DNA of 18,183 bases from the NCBI GenBank assembly GCA_934196725.1, contig CAKPWR010000056.1:1-18183 (forward strand), in the 5' to 3' direction. The first letter of the stretch is position 1. The number at the start of each line of letters is the position of its first letter. This DNA is from an uncultured Prevotella sp. (GTDB lineage Bacteria; Bacteroidota; Bacteroidia; Bacteroidales; Bacteroidaceae). The translations under genes were made by a program, and so were the position numbers. Below the pieces are notes generated by a model. The model was given only the letters and a program-made list of their open reading frames with translations. It was not told the DNA's origin and ran no database searches. This document shows, piece by piece, positions 1 to 7,460 of this stretch.

Positions 1-75
1 TTCCACCCAGAGGCTTGCTCAGGTCCTGTGGATACAGAGTTCATGTTTGATAAGTTTGTAGAAACACTTAAATAA
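1..75 (+). CDS. carA: Carbamoyl-phosphate synthase small subunit, 3' end (partial)
   Basis: The window opens inside a reading frame whose last 24 codons read FHPEA-C-SGP-VDTEFMFDKF and end in TAA. FHPEA followed by GP.DT and a terminal FDKF helix is the C-terminal end of the glutamine amidotransferase subunit CarA; the His and Glu of HPE complete its Cys-His-Glu triad. CarA hydrolyses glutamine and channels ammonia to CarB. The carB start follows after 12 bases, so the two are almost certainly one carAB operon whose promoter lies outside the window. The fragment is short, but the motif and the neighbour make the call firm. Confidence 0.93.
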   Translation, partial: FHPEACSGPVDTEFMFDKFVETLK

Positions 76-87
76 TTAGGAATAAAG

Positions 88-3000
88 ATGAAAGACGAAA
101 ATATAAAGAAGGTGCTCCTCTTAGGTTCTGGAGCCTTGAAGATCGGTGAAGCAGGTGAGTTCGACTACTCAGGTTCGCAGGCCCTGAAGGCATTGCGCGA
201 GGAAGGTATCGAGACTGTGCTCATCAACCCGAATATCGCAACCGTACAGACATCAGAAGGTGTTGCCGACCAGATTTACTTCCTGCCAGTGCAGCCATAC
301 TTCGTAGAGCGTGTCATCCAGAAGGAGAAGCCAGACGGAATCCTCCTCAGCTTCGGTGGTCAGACTGCCCTCAACTGTGGTGTGGAACTCTATCGCCAGG
401 GCATCCTGGAGAAGTATAATGTCAAGGTGTTGGGTACTCCAGTACAGGCTATCATGGATACTGAGGACCGTGAGCTCTTCGTAGAGAAGTTGGATGAAAT
501 CAACGTGAAGACCATCAAGAGCGAGGCTTGCGAGAACATCGAGCAGACCCGCAAGGCTGCTGCCGAGCTCGGTTATCCTGTCATCATCCGTGCTGCTTAC
601 GCCTTGGGTGGACTCGGTTCCGGTTTCGCAGACAACGAGGAGGAACTGAACAAGCTCGCAGAGAAGGCCTTCTCTTTCTCTCCACAGGTATTGGTAGAGA
701 AGAGTTTGAAGGGCTGGAAAGAGATTGAGTATGAGGTAGTTCGCGACCGTTACGACAACTGTATCACAGTTTGTAACATGGAGAACTTCGACCCACTGGG
801 CATCCATACCGGTGAGAGTATCGTCATCGCTCCATCTCAGACCCTGAGCAATGCTGAGTATCATAAGCTCCGTGCCCTCGCCATCAAGATTATCCGTCAC
901 ATCGGAATCGTGGGTGAGTGTAACGTGCAGTATGCCTTCGACCCTAAGAGCGAGGATTATCGTGTAATCGAGGTGAATGCCCGCTTGAGCCGTTCATCTG
1001 CCTTGGCATCTAAGGCTACCGGTTATCCTCTTGCCTTCGTTGCAGCCAAGCTCGGTATGGGTTACGGCCTGTTCGAGTTGAAGAACTCTGTAACCAAGAC
1101 CACATCTGCCTTCTTTGAGCCAGCATTGGACTACGTAGTATGTAAGATTCCTCGTTGGGACTTGTCTAAGTTCCGTGGCGTAGATAAGGAGTTGGGTTCA
1201 TCTATGAAGTCAGTAGGTGAGGTAATGGCCATCGGCCGCAACTTCGAGGAGGCTATCCAGAAGGGTCTTCGTATGATTGGTCAGGGCATGCACGGTTTCG
1301 TAGAGAACAAGGAGCTTGAAATCGACGATATTGATGCAGCTTTGCGCGAGCCAACTGATAAGCGTGTGTTCGTGATTTCAAAGGCAATGCACAAGGGCTA
1401 TACCGTAGATCAGATTCACGACTTGACCAAGATTGACAAGTGGTTCCTGGAGAAGTTGAAGCACATCATCGACATCGACGAGGCGATGAAGAAGTGCAAC
1501 ATCAATACGCTTGACCAGGATTTGCTCCGCACCGCTAAGGTTTACGGTTTTACCGACTTCCAGGTAGCCCGTGCCGTGGGCTTGGAGCAGGAGTTGGGCA
1601 ACATGCACAAGGCAGCCCTGCTGGTTCGCAACAAGCGCAAGAGCTATGGCATCCTGCCTGTAGTAAAGCAGATTGATACCCTGGCAGCAGAGTATCCTGC
1701 TCAGACCAACTACCTCTATGTAACTTACGCTGGCGTGAAGAGCGACATCACCTTCGAGAACGACCACCGTTCTATCATCGTACTCGGTTCGGGTGCTTAC
1801 CGCATCGGTTCTTCCGTAGAGTTCGACTGGTGTGGCGTTCAGGCATTGAACACCATCCGCAAGGAAGGCTGGCGCTCAGTGATGATCAACTACAACCCAG
1901 AGACCGTATCTACCGACTACGATATGTGCGACCGTCTCTACTTCGACGAGTTGACCTTCGAGCGTGTGATGGATATCATCGAGATGGAGCAGCCTCATGG
2001 CGTCATCGTATCTACCGGTGGTCAGATTCCAAACAACCTGGCTATGCACCTGGATGCACAGAACGTGCCAATCCTGGGTACTGCTGCCAAGGACATTGAT
2101 AACGCTGAGGACCGTGCCAAGTTCTCTCAGATGCTGACCAACAACGGCATCAACCAGCCAGAGTGGAGTGCCCTGACCTCTATGGAGGACATCGACAACT
2201 TCATCGAGCGTGTTGGTTTCCCAGTATTGGTTCGTCCTAGCTACGTGCTTTCTGGTGCTGCGATGAACGTATGTTCTAACGAGGAAGAGCTGAAGCGATT
2301 CCTGCAGTTGGCTGCCAATGTAAGTGAGGATCACCCAGTGGTAGTAAGTAAGTTTATCGAACATGCCAAGGAGATTGAGATGGATGCAGTGGCAAAGAAT
2401 GGCGAGGTGATTGCCTATGCGATTTCCGAGCACATCGAGTTTGCCGGTGTTCACTCAGGTGATGCTACCATCCAGTTCCCTCCTCAGAAGTTGTATGTTG
2501 AGACAGTTCGTCGTGTGAAGCGAGTAGGTCGTCAGATTGCCAAGGAGTTGCACATCAACGGTCCGTTCAACATCCAGTTCATGGCTCGTGACAATGATAT
2601 TCTCGTTATCGAGTGTAACTTGCGTGCCAGCCGTTCGTTCCCATTCGTGAGCAAGGTATTGAAGATCAACCTCATCGAGTTGGCTACCCGCGTGATGCTC
2701 GGTTTGCCAGTAGAGAAGCCACACAAGAACCTCTTCGATCTCGACTATGTAGGTATCAAGGCATCTCAGTTCAGCTTCAACCGTTTGCAGAAGGCAGACC
2801 CAGTATTGGGTGTGGATATGAGCAGTACGGGTGAGGTAGGTTGCTTGGGCGACGATACATCTACCGCACTTCTGAAGAGTATGCTTTCTGTGGGTCATCG
2901 CATTCCTGCCAAGAACATCCTGCTTTCTACAGGTTCTGCCAAGCAGAAGGTAGATTTGCTCGATGCAGCCCAGATGCTGGTTAAGCATGGTTACAAGCTG

Positions 3001-3321
3001 TTTGCAACTGGTGGTAGTAGCAAGTTCCTCACCGAGAATGGCATTGAGAACACCCGTGTGCTCTGGCCATCAGAGGAGGCAGAAGGCGGTGCACCAAAGG
3101 CTTTGGAGATGCTCCACAACCACGAGATTGATATGGTAGTGAATATTCCGAAGAACTTGACCAGCAGCGAGTTGAGCAATGGTTACAAGATTCGTCGTGC
3201 AGCCATCGACCTGAACGTGCCATTGATTACCAACAGCCGTCTGGCGAGTGCATTTATTTATGCATTCTGCACCACCAAGCTCGAGGATATCGACATCAAG
3301 GCTTGGGGAGAGTATAAATAA
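88..3321 (+). CDS. carB: Carbamoyl-phosphate synthase large subunit
   Basis: This 1077-residue protein makes carbamoyl phosphate from bicarbonate, ammonia and two ATP for pyrimidine and arginine synthesis, together with CarA. It shows the family's duplicated plan. The first ATP-grasp half (about 1-400) starts with LGSGALKIGEAGEFDYSG. An oligomerisation region covers about 400-550. The second ATP-grasp half starts near residue 565 with the matching LGSGAYRIGSSVEFDWCG. A methylglyoxal-synthase-like allosteric domain (about 940-1077, with ATGGSSKFL) ends the protein. Paired motifs such as E-V-N-A-R-L-S-R-S-S and E-C-N-L-R-A-S-R-S mark the two active sites. Length agrees with the usual 1060-1080. 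The start is 12 bases after carA and nothing looks damaged. A strong terminator follows at 3388-3432. Confidence 0.98.
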   Translation: MKDENIKKVLLLGSGALKIGEAGEFDYSGSQALKALREEGIETVLINPNIATVQTSEGVADQIYFLPVQPYFVERVIQKEKPDGILLSFGGQTALNCGVELYRQGILEKYNVKVLGTPVQAIMDTEDRELFVEKLDEINVKTIKSEACENIEQTRKAAAELGYPVIIRAAYALGGLGSGFADNEEELNKLAEKAFSFSPQVLVEKSLKGWKEIEYEVVRDRYDNCITVCNMENFDPLGIHTGESIVIAPSQTLSNAEYHKLRALAIKIIRHIGIVGECNVQYAFDPKSEDYRVIEVNARLSRSSALASKATGYPLAFVAAKLGMGYGLFELKNSVTKTTSAFFEPALDYVVCKIPRWDLSKFRGVDKELGSSMKSVGEVMAIGRNFEEAIQKGLRMIGQGMHGFVENKELEIDDIDAALREPTDKRVFVISKAMHKGYTVDQIHDLTKIDKWFLEKLKHIIDIDEAMKKCNINTLDQDLLRTAKVYGFTDFQVARAVGLEQELGNMHKAALLVRNKRKSYGILPVVKQIDTLAAEYPAQTNYLYVTYAGVKSDITFENDHRSIIVLGSGAYRIGSSVEFDWCGVQALNTIRKEGWRSVMINYNPETVSTDYDMCDRLYFDELTFERVMDIIEMEQPHGVIVSTGGQIPNNLAMHLDAQNVPILGTAAKDIDNAEDRAKFSQMLTNNGINQPEWSALTSMEDIDNFIERVGFPVLVRPSYVLSGAAMNVCSNEEELKRFLQLAANVSEDHPVVVSKFIEHAKEIEMDAVAKNGEVIAYAISEHIEFAGVHSGDATIQFPPQKLYVETVRRVKRVGRQIAKELHINGPFNIQFMARDNDILVIECNLRASRSFPFVSKVLKINLIELATRVMLGLPVEKPHKNLFDLDYVGIKASQFSFNRLQKADPVLGVDMSSTGEVGCLGDDTSTALLKSMLSVGHRIPAKNILLSTGSAKQKVDLLDAAQMLVKHGYKLFATGGSSKFLTENGIENTRVLWPSEEAEGGAPKALEMLHNHEIDMVVNIPKNLTSSELSNGYKIRRAAIDLNVPLITNSRLASAFIYAFCTTKLEDIDIKAWGEYK

Positions 3322-3387
3322 TGTTTAGTGATTATTTATTAGTGATTAAGAATTGACAGTTAAGTCATTCTTGATGATTCCCAATAG

Positions 3388-3432
3388 AAAAATCCCTGCT
3401 GTAGGAAAGGCTTCCTATGGCAGGGATTTTTT
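3388..3432. terminator. Bidirectional intrinsic terminator between carB and the antitoxin gene
   Basis: The left arm 3388-3407 pairs with 3412-3431 around the loop AGGC, giving 20 pairs of which two in the middle are T-G wobbles. The outer arms are AAAAATCCC and GGGATTTTT, so each strand has a T-run after the stem. The hairpin can therefore end carAB on the plus strand and the minus-strand antitoxin gene that stops at 3446. Confidence 0.9.
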
Positions 3433-3445
3433 ATTATTTGTATGA

Positions 3446-3784
3446 CTATTTTTTGCACATATCCTCAGCTACCATCATAGCTACATTTTGCGTATTTGGA
3501 AGTTTGTATGGACAATGGCTCTGTGTTGTGGTAATGATATCATCACCAAGAACCGTCGCCATCTTTGCGATTGTAGCTAATGTGAGATTATGTGTTCCAC
3601 TCAGCCAACGACTCACTTCTGTTTCTGTCTTGCCAAGTGCCTTTGCGAAATCACGCTGTTTAATATTTCGTTCCTGTAATAGTTCAAAGACTCTGTTGGC
3701 AATAGCAACGCATAAGTCGACTTGTTTGTTTGTGTCCGCAGGAGTTGACTTGCGGATTTCATCCATCAGTTTATTTGTTTTCAT
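3446..3784 (-). CDS. XRE-family helix-turn-helix protein, probable antitoxin
   Basis: This is a 112-residue DNA-binding protein. Residues about 32-83 form an XRE/Cro-type HTH: IKQRDFAKALGKTETEVSRW is the turn-helix segment, followed by LSG-T-HNLTLATIAKMATVLG. The N-terminal 30 residues are charged and the C-terminal 25 carry no recognised motif. It starts inside the stop of the upstream RelE/HigB-like reading frame (ATGA overlap) and has a full AAGGAGG ribosome site. Toxin-first order and 4-base overlap fit a HigBA-type toxin-antitoxin module in which this protein neutralises the toxin and represses the operon. The antitoxin role is inference. A stand-alone regulator remains possible because the toxin frame seems broken. 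Confidence 0.8.
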   Translation of the reverse strand: MKTNKLMDEIRKSTPADTNKQVDLCVAIANRVFELLQERNIKQRDFAKALGKTETEVSRWLSGTHNLTLATIAKMATVLGDDIITTTQSHCPYKLPNTQNVAMMVAEDMCKK

Positions 3785-4218
3785 ATTAAATCCTCCTTAT
3801 TATAGTCGATATCTATAGTCAATTCAAGTGGTCCATGTAAATTTGTACCATTGATTGTTATGATTCTTCTATTTTCAAGTTTCTTTATAATGATGTCTAT
3901 CTTTTGTAAGTTTTGTACGGCTCTATGCAGATTTACATCTTCTTGATATGTTTGTGTTTTCTTTATACCACCATTACCTAAGATTAAAATCTTATGGTTG
4001 ATATTAAGGCAATACAATCTTAAATTTGATGTATCAAGATGAGAGGGTAGTGCCATCACCCTGTCACGTTTGCTTCCTTCATATCTGAAGAATCTATCTT
4101 CTGCACCATTTTCTTTGATAATATCAATCCTTCTAATGAGAATTTGTACATCTTGAGCATATTGATCCTTATAGGTGAGAAGGAATTTTTGATTAATTAA
4201 TAGTTGTTTCTCTTACAT
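3781..4218 (-). pseudogene. RelE/HigB-like toxin gene stopped at codon 2
   Basis: Reading the minus strand from an ATG at 4218-4216, the next codon is TAA (4215-4213). The frame then stays open for 143 codons down to the TGA at 3783-3781. The downstream frame encodes a coherent protein: a lysine-rich start (KFLLTYKDQY), then IKENGAEDRFFRYEGSKRD, then LRLYCLNINHKILILGNGG followed by IKKTQTYQED. The last segment resembles the RelE/HigB (Gp49-like) core in which a strand with K(I/L)x(I/L)L.GxxKKT closes the beta sheet. No ATG, GTG or TTG lies between the TAA and a GTG at 4059-4057, and starting there would drop about 52 residues including the conserved-looking GAEDRFFRYEG block. The simplest reading is a single substitution that made codon 2 a stop. 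Non-canonical initiation (for example ATT at 4197) or a sequencing error are alternatives. The region is richer in A+T than its neighbours, which suggests horizontal arrival. Confidence 0.6.
3792..3798 (-). promoter_or_regulatory. Strong Shine-Dalgarno site for the antitoxin
   Basis: AAGGAGG on the minus strand lies 7 bases before the antitoxin ATG (3784), inside the 3' end of the toxin-like frame. Bacteroidota genes seldom carry such a full anti-16S match, and the other starts in this window do not. It would let the antitoxin be translated independently of the stopped upstream frame. Confidence 0.75.
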
Positions 4219-4234
4219 TCTTAATAAATATCAT

Positions 4235-4242
4235 TACCTTTG
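4235..4242 (+). promoter_or_regulatory. Bacteroidota -7 promoter element (TACCTTTG) of the PHP gene
   Basis: TACCTTTG matches TAnnTTTG exactly and ends 4 bases before the ATG at 4247. No good TTG/TTTG -33 box is seen at the usual 19-20 base distance. The predicted transcription start falls at about 4246-4250, on top of the start codon. Confidence 0.7.
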
Positions 4243-4246
4243 CACC

Positions 4247-4969
4247 ATGAAAACATTATTAGACGTTCATACACATACAATAGCATCAGGTCATGCCTAC
4301 AGCAGTTTGCAGGAAATGACCTTGACAGCAAAGGAGAAAGGGTTGGAAATCTTGGGAATCACAGAGCACGGTCCCAATATCCCGGGTACCTGTGATCCTA
4401 TCTATTTCAGAAACCTTCATTGCGTTCCACGCCAGCTCTATGGAATCAAACTGATGCTTGGAGCAGAACTCAACATCCTCAACACGAAGGGAGATATCGA
4501 TCTCGACGAAGATTACTGGCGTATGCTGGATATCCGAATAGCAGGCATCCATAGCCTTTGCTGGCAGGGAGGAAGTAAGGAGGAGAATACGCAGGGTGTC
4601 ATCAATGCCATGCGCAATCCCTTCGTGCAGATTATCTCTCATCCCGGCGATGGTACGGCAGAACTGGATTTCGAGGAACTCATGAAAGTTTCCAGGGAGA
4701 CGCATACCTTGCTTGAAATCAACAACCATTCCATGGCTCCCATCCGCCACAAGACTGTGGCTGCTCCCAATAATCTGGAACTGCTGGAACTTGCCAAGAA
4801 GTATGAAACTCCAGTCATCTTCGGAAGTGATGCCCACTTCTCTGCGATGATTGCCGACTACAGCAACATTATGCCACTGGTAGAAAAAGCAGAGTTCCCG
4901 GATGAGCTGGTTCTCAACTATCAGCCAGAGAAATTCATGGCTTACCTCAAGCCAACCCCTGAGAAATAG
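4247..4969 (+). CDS. PHP-domain metal-dependent hydrolase, YcdX-like
   Basis: This 240-residue cytoplasmic protein has the polymerase-and-histidinol-phosphatase (PHP) fold with the metal ligands in order: DVHTHT (H8, H10), H16, TEH (E40, H41), GAELN (E74), H102, SHPGD (H132) and GSDAH (D195, H197). The spacing and length match the YcdX subfamily of phosphatases with a trinuclear metal site. The physiological substrate is not known from sequence; a phosphatase or phosphoesterase role is inferred from the family. The start must be at 4247, because the first metal motif begins at residue 6 and the next ATG is at residue 24. That places the ATG about 5 bases after a -7 box, so the mRNA may be leaderless. 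A carbonic anhydrase gene follows after 34 bases. Confidence 0.88.
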   Translation: MKTLLDVHTHTIASGHAYSSLQEMTLTAKEKGLEILGITEHGPNIPGTCDPIYFRNLHCVPRQLYGIKLMLGAELNILNTKGDIDLDEDYWRMLDIRIAGIHSLCWQGGSKEENTQGVINAMRNPFVQIISHPGDGTAELDFEELMKVSRETHTLLEINNHSMAPIRHKTVAAPNNLELLELAKKYETPVIFGSDAHFSAMIADYSNIMPLVEKAEFPDELVLNYQPEKFMAYLKPTPEK

Positions 4970-5003
4970 GAAAATTTAGTTTCACATTTCAATTTACACG
5001 ACT

Positions 5004-5549
5004 ATGATTATAGAAGAAATCATCAAGTATAATGAAAACTTCGTAGCCAGTAAGGCTTACGAAAAGTATCTTACGAGTAAATATCCAGACAAGAAACTTG
5101 CCATTCTTTCCTGTATGGACACCCGCCTCACTGAGCTTCTGCCAGCAGCTTTGGGCCTGAAGAACGGAGATGCCAAGCTCATCAAGAACGCCGGTGGACT
5201 GGTTATCAGTCCTTTCGACTCAGCCATGCGTAGTCTCCTTGTAGCCATCTACGAATTGGGTGTAGAGGAAATCATGGTCATCGCCCACTCCAACTGCGGT
5301 GCATGCCACATGAACGGACAGCAGATGAAGAAATTGATGCTCAAACGTGGCATCCATCAGAATGTTATCGATACCATCGGGCTTTGCGGCATCGACCTCG
5401 ACCATTGGCTGGAGGGATTCCACGACACAGAGGATTCTGTAAGGAATACCATCAATACGATCCGTACACACCCTCTCGTACCAAAAGACGTCAATCTTCA
5501 TGGCTATATCATTGACTCACAGACGGGCAAACTGACAGAAGTGAAATAG
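5004..5549 (+). CDS. Beta-carbonic anhydrase-like protein
   Basis: The 181-residue protein carries the beta-carbonic anhydrase zinc site: CMDTR (C37, with the D39-R41 dyad) and HSNCGACH (H95, C98). KNAGG (61-65) is also typical. The enzyme interconverts CO2 and bicarbonate. It is somewhat shorter than plant-type beta enzymes and belongs to the small group often found in Firmicutes and Bacteroidota. It lies 34 bases after the PHP gene on the same strand and could be co-transcribed with it. Supplying bicarbonate to CarB nearby is an attractive idea but only inference. No clear terminator is seen after it. Confidence 0.85.
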   Translation: MIIEEIIKYNENFVASKAYEKYLTSKYPDKKLAILSCMDTRLTELLPAALGLKNGDAKLIKNAGGLVISPFDSAMRSLLVAIYELGVEEIMVIAHSNCGACHMNGQQMKKLMLKRGIHQNVIDTIGLCGIDLDHWLEGFHDTEDSVRNTINTIRTHPLVPKDVNLHGYIIDSQTGKLTEVK

Positions 5550-5649
5550 AAACAGAATAAAGGTATTAGTTTTAATTATAACACATAACAGCAGTTTGTT
5601 GTACTTTCACCTTCCCTCTATGATGCTCTTTCCAAGAAAGTAGCTTTCG

Positions 5650-5933
5650 CTACAGTCCCCACATATCATTCAGCATACTGATAGCTGATTCCGAGCGGAA
5701 GACATTGTTGCGGAAGGTGATGATGCCTTCGGGGGCAAGATGGGCTTCGAAGGAATTCACCAGGAAATTTGCTTCGAGCAGAATGCGATGGTCGAGGCTG
5801 GTTACATCCTTATAAGTATGGTGATGGGCAATGAGCCAGCAGATTCTTTCTGTCTGCGTGGCGCATCGCCACCATCATATTTTATCATCGCCCTCATCAA
5901 TTGGGCGAGTATCAATTCCTTGTTTGTCATCAT
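5650..5933 (-). pseudogene. HD-domain hydrolase remnant with internal deletion
   Basis: Two reading frames on the minus strand look like the two ends of one HD-domain phosphohydrolase. From the ATG at 5933 the first frame gives MMTNKELILAQLMRAMIKYD followed by GGDAPRRQ, a typical N-terminal helix of these proteins. From about 5850 to the TAG at 5650 a different frame gives ERICWLIAHHHTYKDVTSLD, then ILLEANFLVNSFEAHLAPEG and a terminal FRSESAISMLNDMWGL. The central part, which in relatives carries the first His and the HD dyad (roughly 65-70 residues), is missing, and the two parts are out of frame at about 5848-5860. The gene is therefore inactive. It starts 27 bases after the glsB-like stop and was probably the last gene of that operon. 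The family match is from memory and needs a search. Confidence 0.65.
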
Positions 5934-5960
5934 TTTATGTGTTAACCAATAAAAAAAATA

Positions 5961-6224
5961 TCAACCGAAGAGTTTCTTCCAAATCCACAATACCGCTATG
6001 GCGCCAATGACGCAGAAAATGAAGTTGGTAAGATAACCCTTGCCAAACAGCTCAATGTTCAGCAGATTACTGATGATGGCGCCGGCATAACTGCCCACAA
6101 TACCTATGAAGAGGTTCATACAACATCCTTTGCCTTCACCGCTCATGATGCGGTTGGCAATATAGCCAATGAAAATACCTGTAAGGATTGGCCACGCTGT
6201 GAAATCTGCAATATGTTCTAACAT
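5961..6224 (-). CDS. GlsB/YeaQ/YmgE-type small membrane protein
   Basis: This is an 87-residue hydrophobic protein with three predicted membrane helices, about residues 10-29, 35-55 and 66-85. It has the family's glycine-rich pattern: GIFIGYIANRIMSGEGKG followed by NLFIGIVGSYAGA. These 'transglycosylase-associated' proteins are common small inner-membrane proteins, often linked to stress, but their function is not established and no catalytic residues are visible. It lies 27 bases after the acetyltransferase gene and 27 bases before the HD remnant, so the four genes look like one operon driven from the bcp promoter. Confidence 0.85.
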   Translation of the reverse strand: MLEHIADFTAWPILTGIFIGYIANRIMSGEGKGCCMNLFIGIVGSYAGAIISNLLNIELFGKGYLTNFIFCVIGAIAVLWIWKKLFG

Positions 6225-6251
6225 ATTCTTTTAATTTTATTTTTATTCTTG

Positions 6252-6803
6252 TTATCTGAGCTTCCTGATAACCCTTGCCGGGTTTCCTACTGCCATGGAA
6301 TCATCTGGAATATCCTTTACCACTACGCTGCCGGCTCCGATTACGCAGCGGTTGCCGATGGTTACTCCTGGGCAAACGATGACTCCTGCGCCCAACCAGC
6401 AATCTTCACCAATGGTGATGGGGAAGCCTGTTTCTACTGGCTTGCGGCGCTCCATATAGTCGATGGGGTGGTTAGGGGTTACCAACTGGCAGTTCGGACC
6501 TATCAGGGTGCGGTCGCCGATGGTAATCCAGCCTTCATCGAGCATCGTGGCGCCATAGTTGATGAAGACATTTTCACCTACCTTGATGCCGTGACCATGG
6601 TCGCAGTGGAAGGGTGGACAGATGGTGGAGGAGGCTGGAAAGCCTGGAATCAGTTCTTCCATCACCTGACGATAGTCTTCATCAAACAAGGTCATTGTCT
6701 GCAAGCGGGTGCAGAGTCGGTTAGCGTGCTCTATGCTTTTCATGCCTTGTTCATTGCTGGAATCATAGAGCTCGCCATTTCTCATCTTTTCAAATTCAGT
6801 CAT
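6252..6803 (-). CDS. maa: Maltose/galactoside O-acetyltransferase (hexapeptide repeat)
   Basis: The 183-residue protein has the Maa/LacA layout. An N-terminal helical cap (MTEFEKMRNGELYDSSNEQG, about 1-55) is followed by left-handed beta-helix hexapeptide repeats (about 60-180) such as ITIGDRTLIG, ITIGEDCWLGAGVIVCPGVT and CVIGAGSVV. The catalytic His is in TPNHP (H112), where Maa and LacA have their active-site histidine. It transfers acetyl from acetyl-CoA to a sugar hydroxyl; the true acceptor cannot be told from sequence. The start is 9 bases after the bcp stop, so the two are co-transcribed. Another sugar or nodulation-type (NodL) acceptor is the main alternative. Confidence 0.88.
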   Translation of the reverse strand: MTEFEKMRNGELYDSSNEQGMKSIEHANRLCTRLQTMTLFDEDYRQVMEELIPGFPASSTICPPFHCDHGHGIKVGENVFINYGATMLDEGWITIGDRTLIGPNCQLVTPNHPIDYMERRKPVETGFPITIGEDCWLGAGVIVCPGVTIGNRCVIGAGSVVVKDIPDDSMAVGNPARVIRKLR

Positions 6804-6812
6804 ATTTGTTCT

Positions 6813-7274
6813 TTATTGATGGATGTAATCCAGAATCTGCTCTGCATGAATCTTGGTCTTGATCTCCTTTGGAGTGAAGATCTTCTCAATGACGCCTTCT
6901 TCGTTGACGAGATAAGTGGTGCGGAGGATTCCGATGGTCTTTCTGCCGCAGGTTACCTTCTCGCCCCAGCAGCCGAGTTCCTGCAGCAGGGTGGTTTCGG
7001 TATCGGCAATAAGTGGGAACTGCAGGTCCTTGGCTTCTGCAAACTTCTTCTGCAGCGCCTGCTTGTCCTTGCTCACGCCAATAATCTCGTAACCGGCTGC
7101 TGCCAGCTCTTCCTTGTGAGCCTGCAGAGAGCAGGCTTCGGCAGTGCATCCGCTGGTGTTAGCCTTCGGATAACTGTAGAGCACAATCTTGCGACCACGG
7201 TAGTCGCTTGCCTTTATCTCACGTCCGTCCTGGTCAATGCCAAGAATCTCTGGTATTTTATCTCCTACATTCAT
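6813..7274 (-). CDS. bcp: Thioredoxin-dependent peroxiredoxin (Bcp/PrxQ)
   Basis: This is a 153-residue thiol peroxidase that reduces hydrogen peroxide and organic peroxides using thioredoxin. The sequence NTSGCTAEACSLQ holds the peroxidatic Cys (C43) and, five residues later, the resolving Cys (C48) of the atypical 2-Cys PrxQ class. GVSKDKQALQKKFAEAKDL and PLIADTE are also standard. I chose the ATG at 7274 (MNVGDKIPEI) and not the in-frame ATG at 7313, because family members begin here and the predicted transcription start (about 7306) lies inside the longer form. First gene of the bcp-maa-glsB cluster. Confidence 0.92.
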   Translation of the reverse strand: MNVGDKIPEILGIDQDGREIKASDYRGRKIVLYSYPKANTSGCTAEACSLQAHKEELAAAGYEIIGVSKDKQALQKKFAEAKDLQFPLIADTETTLLQELGCWGEKVTCGRKTIGILRTTYLVNEEGVIEKIFTPKEIKTKIHAEQILDYIHQ

Positions 7275-7310
7275 AATTCTATATTTATTTATATATGTCT
7301 TGTTGAAATG

Positions 7311-7318
7311 CAAAGATA
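7311..7318 (-). promoter_or_regulatory. -7 promoter element (TATCTTTG) for the bcp cluster
   Basis: TATCTTTG on the minus strand matches TAnnTTTG and lies 36 bases before the bcp ATG at 7274. The expected start is about 7305. A -33 TTG at the usual spacing is not evident. Confidence 0.65.
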
Positions 7319-7405
7319 ATAAAAATAATGCGAACCGATGTGATTCTTATGATTTTTAACACTATTGATGATAGAACTAACGGTTATCGGTCGAAAGGAA
7401 AACGT

Positions 7406-7446
7406 AAAAGGCAAAAGCAATCAGGGTTTGAATGCTTTTGCCTTTT
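7406..7446 (-). terminator. Intrinsic terminator after deaD
   Basis: The 14-base arm 7406-7419 (AAAAGGCAAAAGCA) pairs perfectly with 7433-7446 around a 13-base loop. On the minus strand the stem ends in TTTTACGTTTT. It lies 15 bases after the deaD stop and should end the lon-tgt-lptF/G-deaD transcript. Confidence 0.85.
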
Positions 7447-7460
7447 TGCGACTTATTATA

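Noticed and set aside
3417..3818. 133-codon plus-strand frame opposite the XRE gene
   Set aside because: It runs through the terminator stem and is antisense to a clear HTH protein with a strong ribosome site.
5740..5952. 70-codon plus-strand frame in the gap after the carbonic anhydrase
   Set aside because: The minus strand here reads as two pieces of an HD-domain protein; the plus frame has no likeness to any family and no promoter or ribosome site.
7275..7313. Longer Bcp start at 7313
   Set aside because: The extra 13 residues overlap the -7 box and the predicted transcription start, and relatives begin at the ATG at 7274.
6249..7319. 356-codon plus-strand frame opposite maa and bcp
   Set aside because: Both minus-strand genes are clear families with catalytic residues; the plus-strand frame is their shadow.
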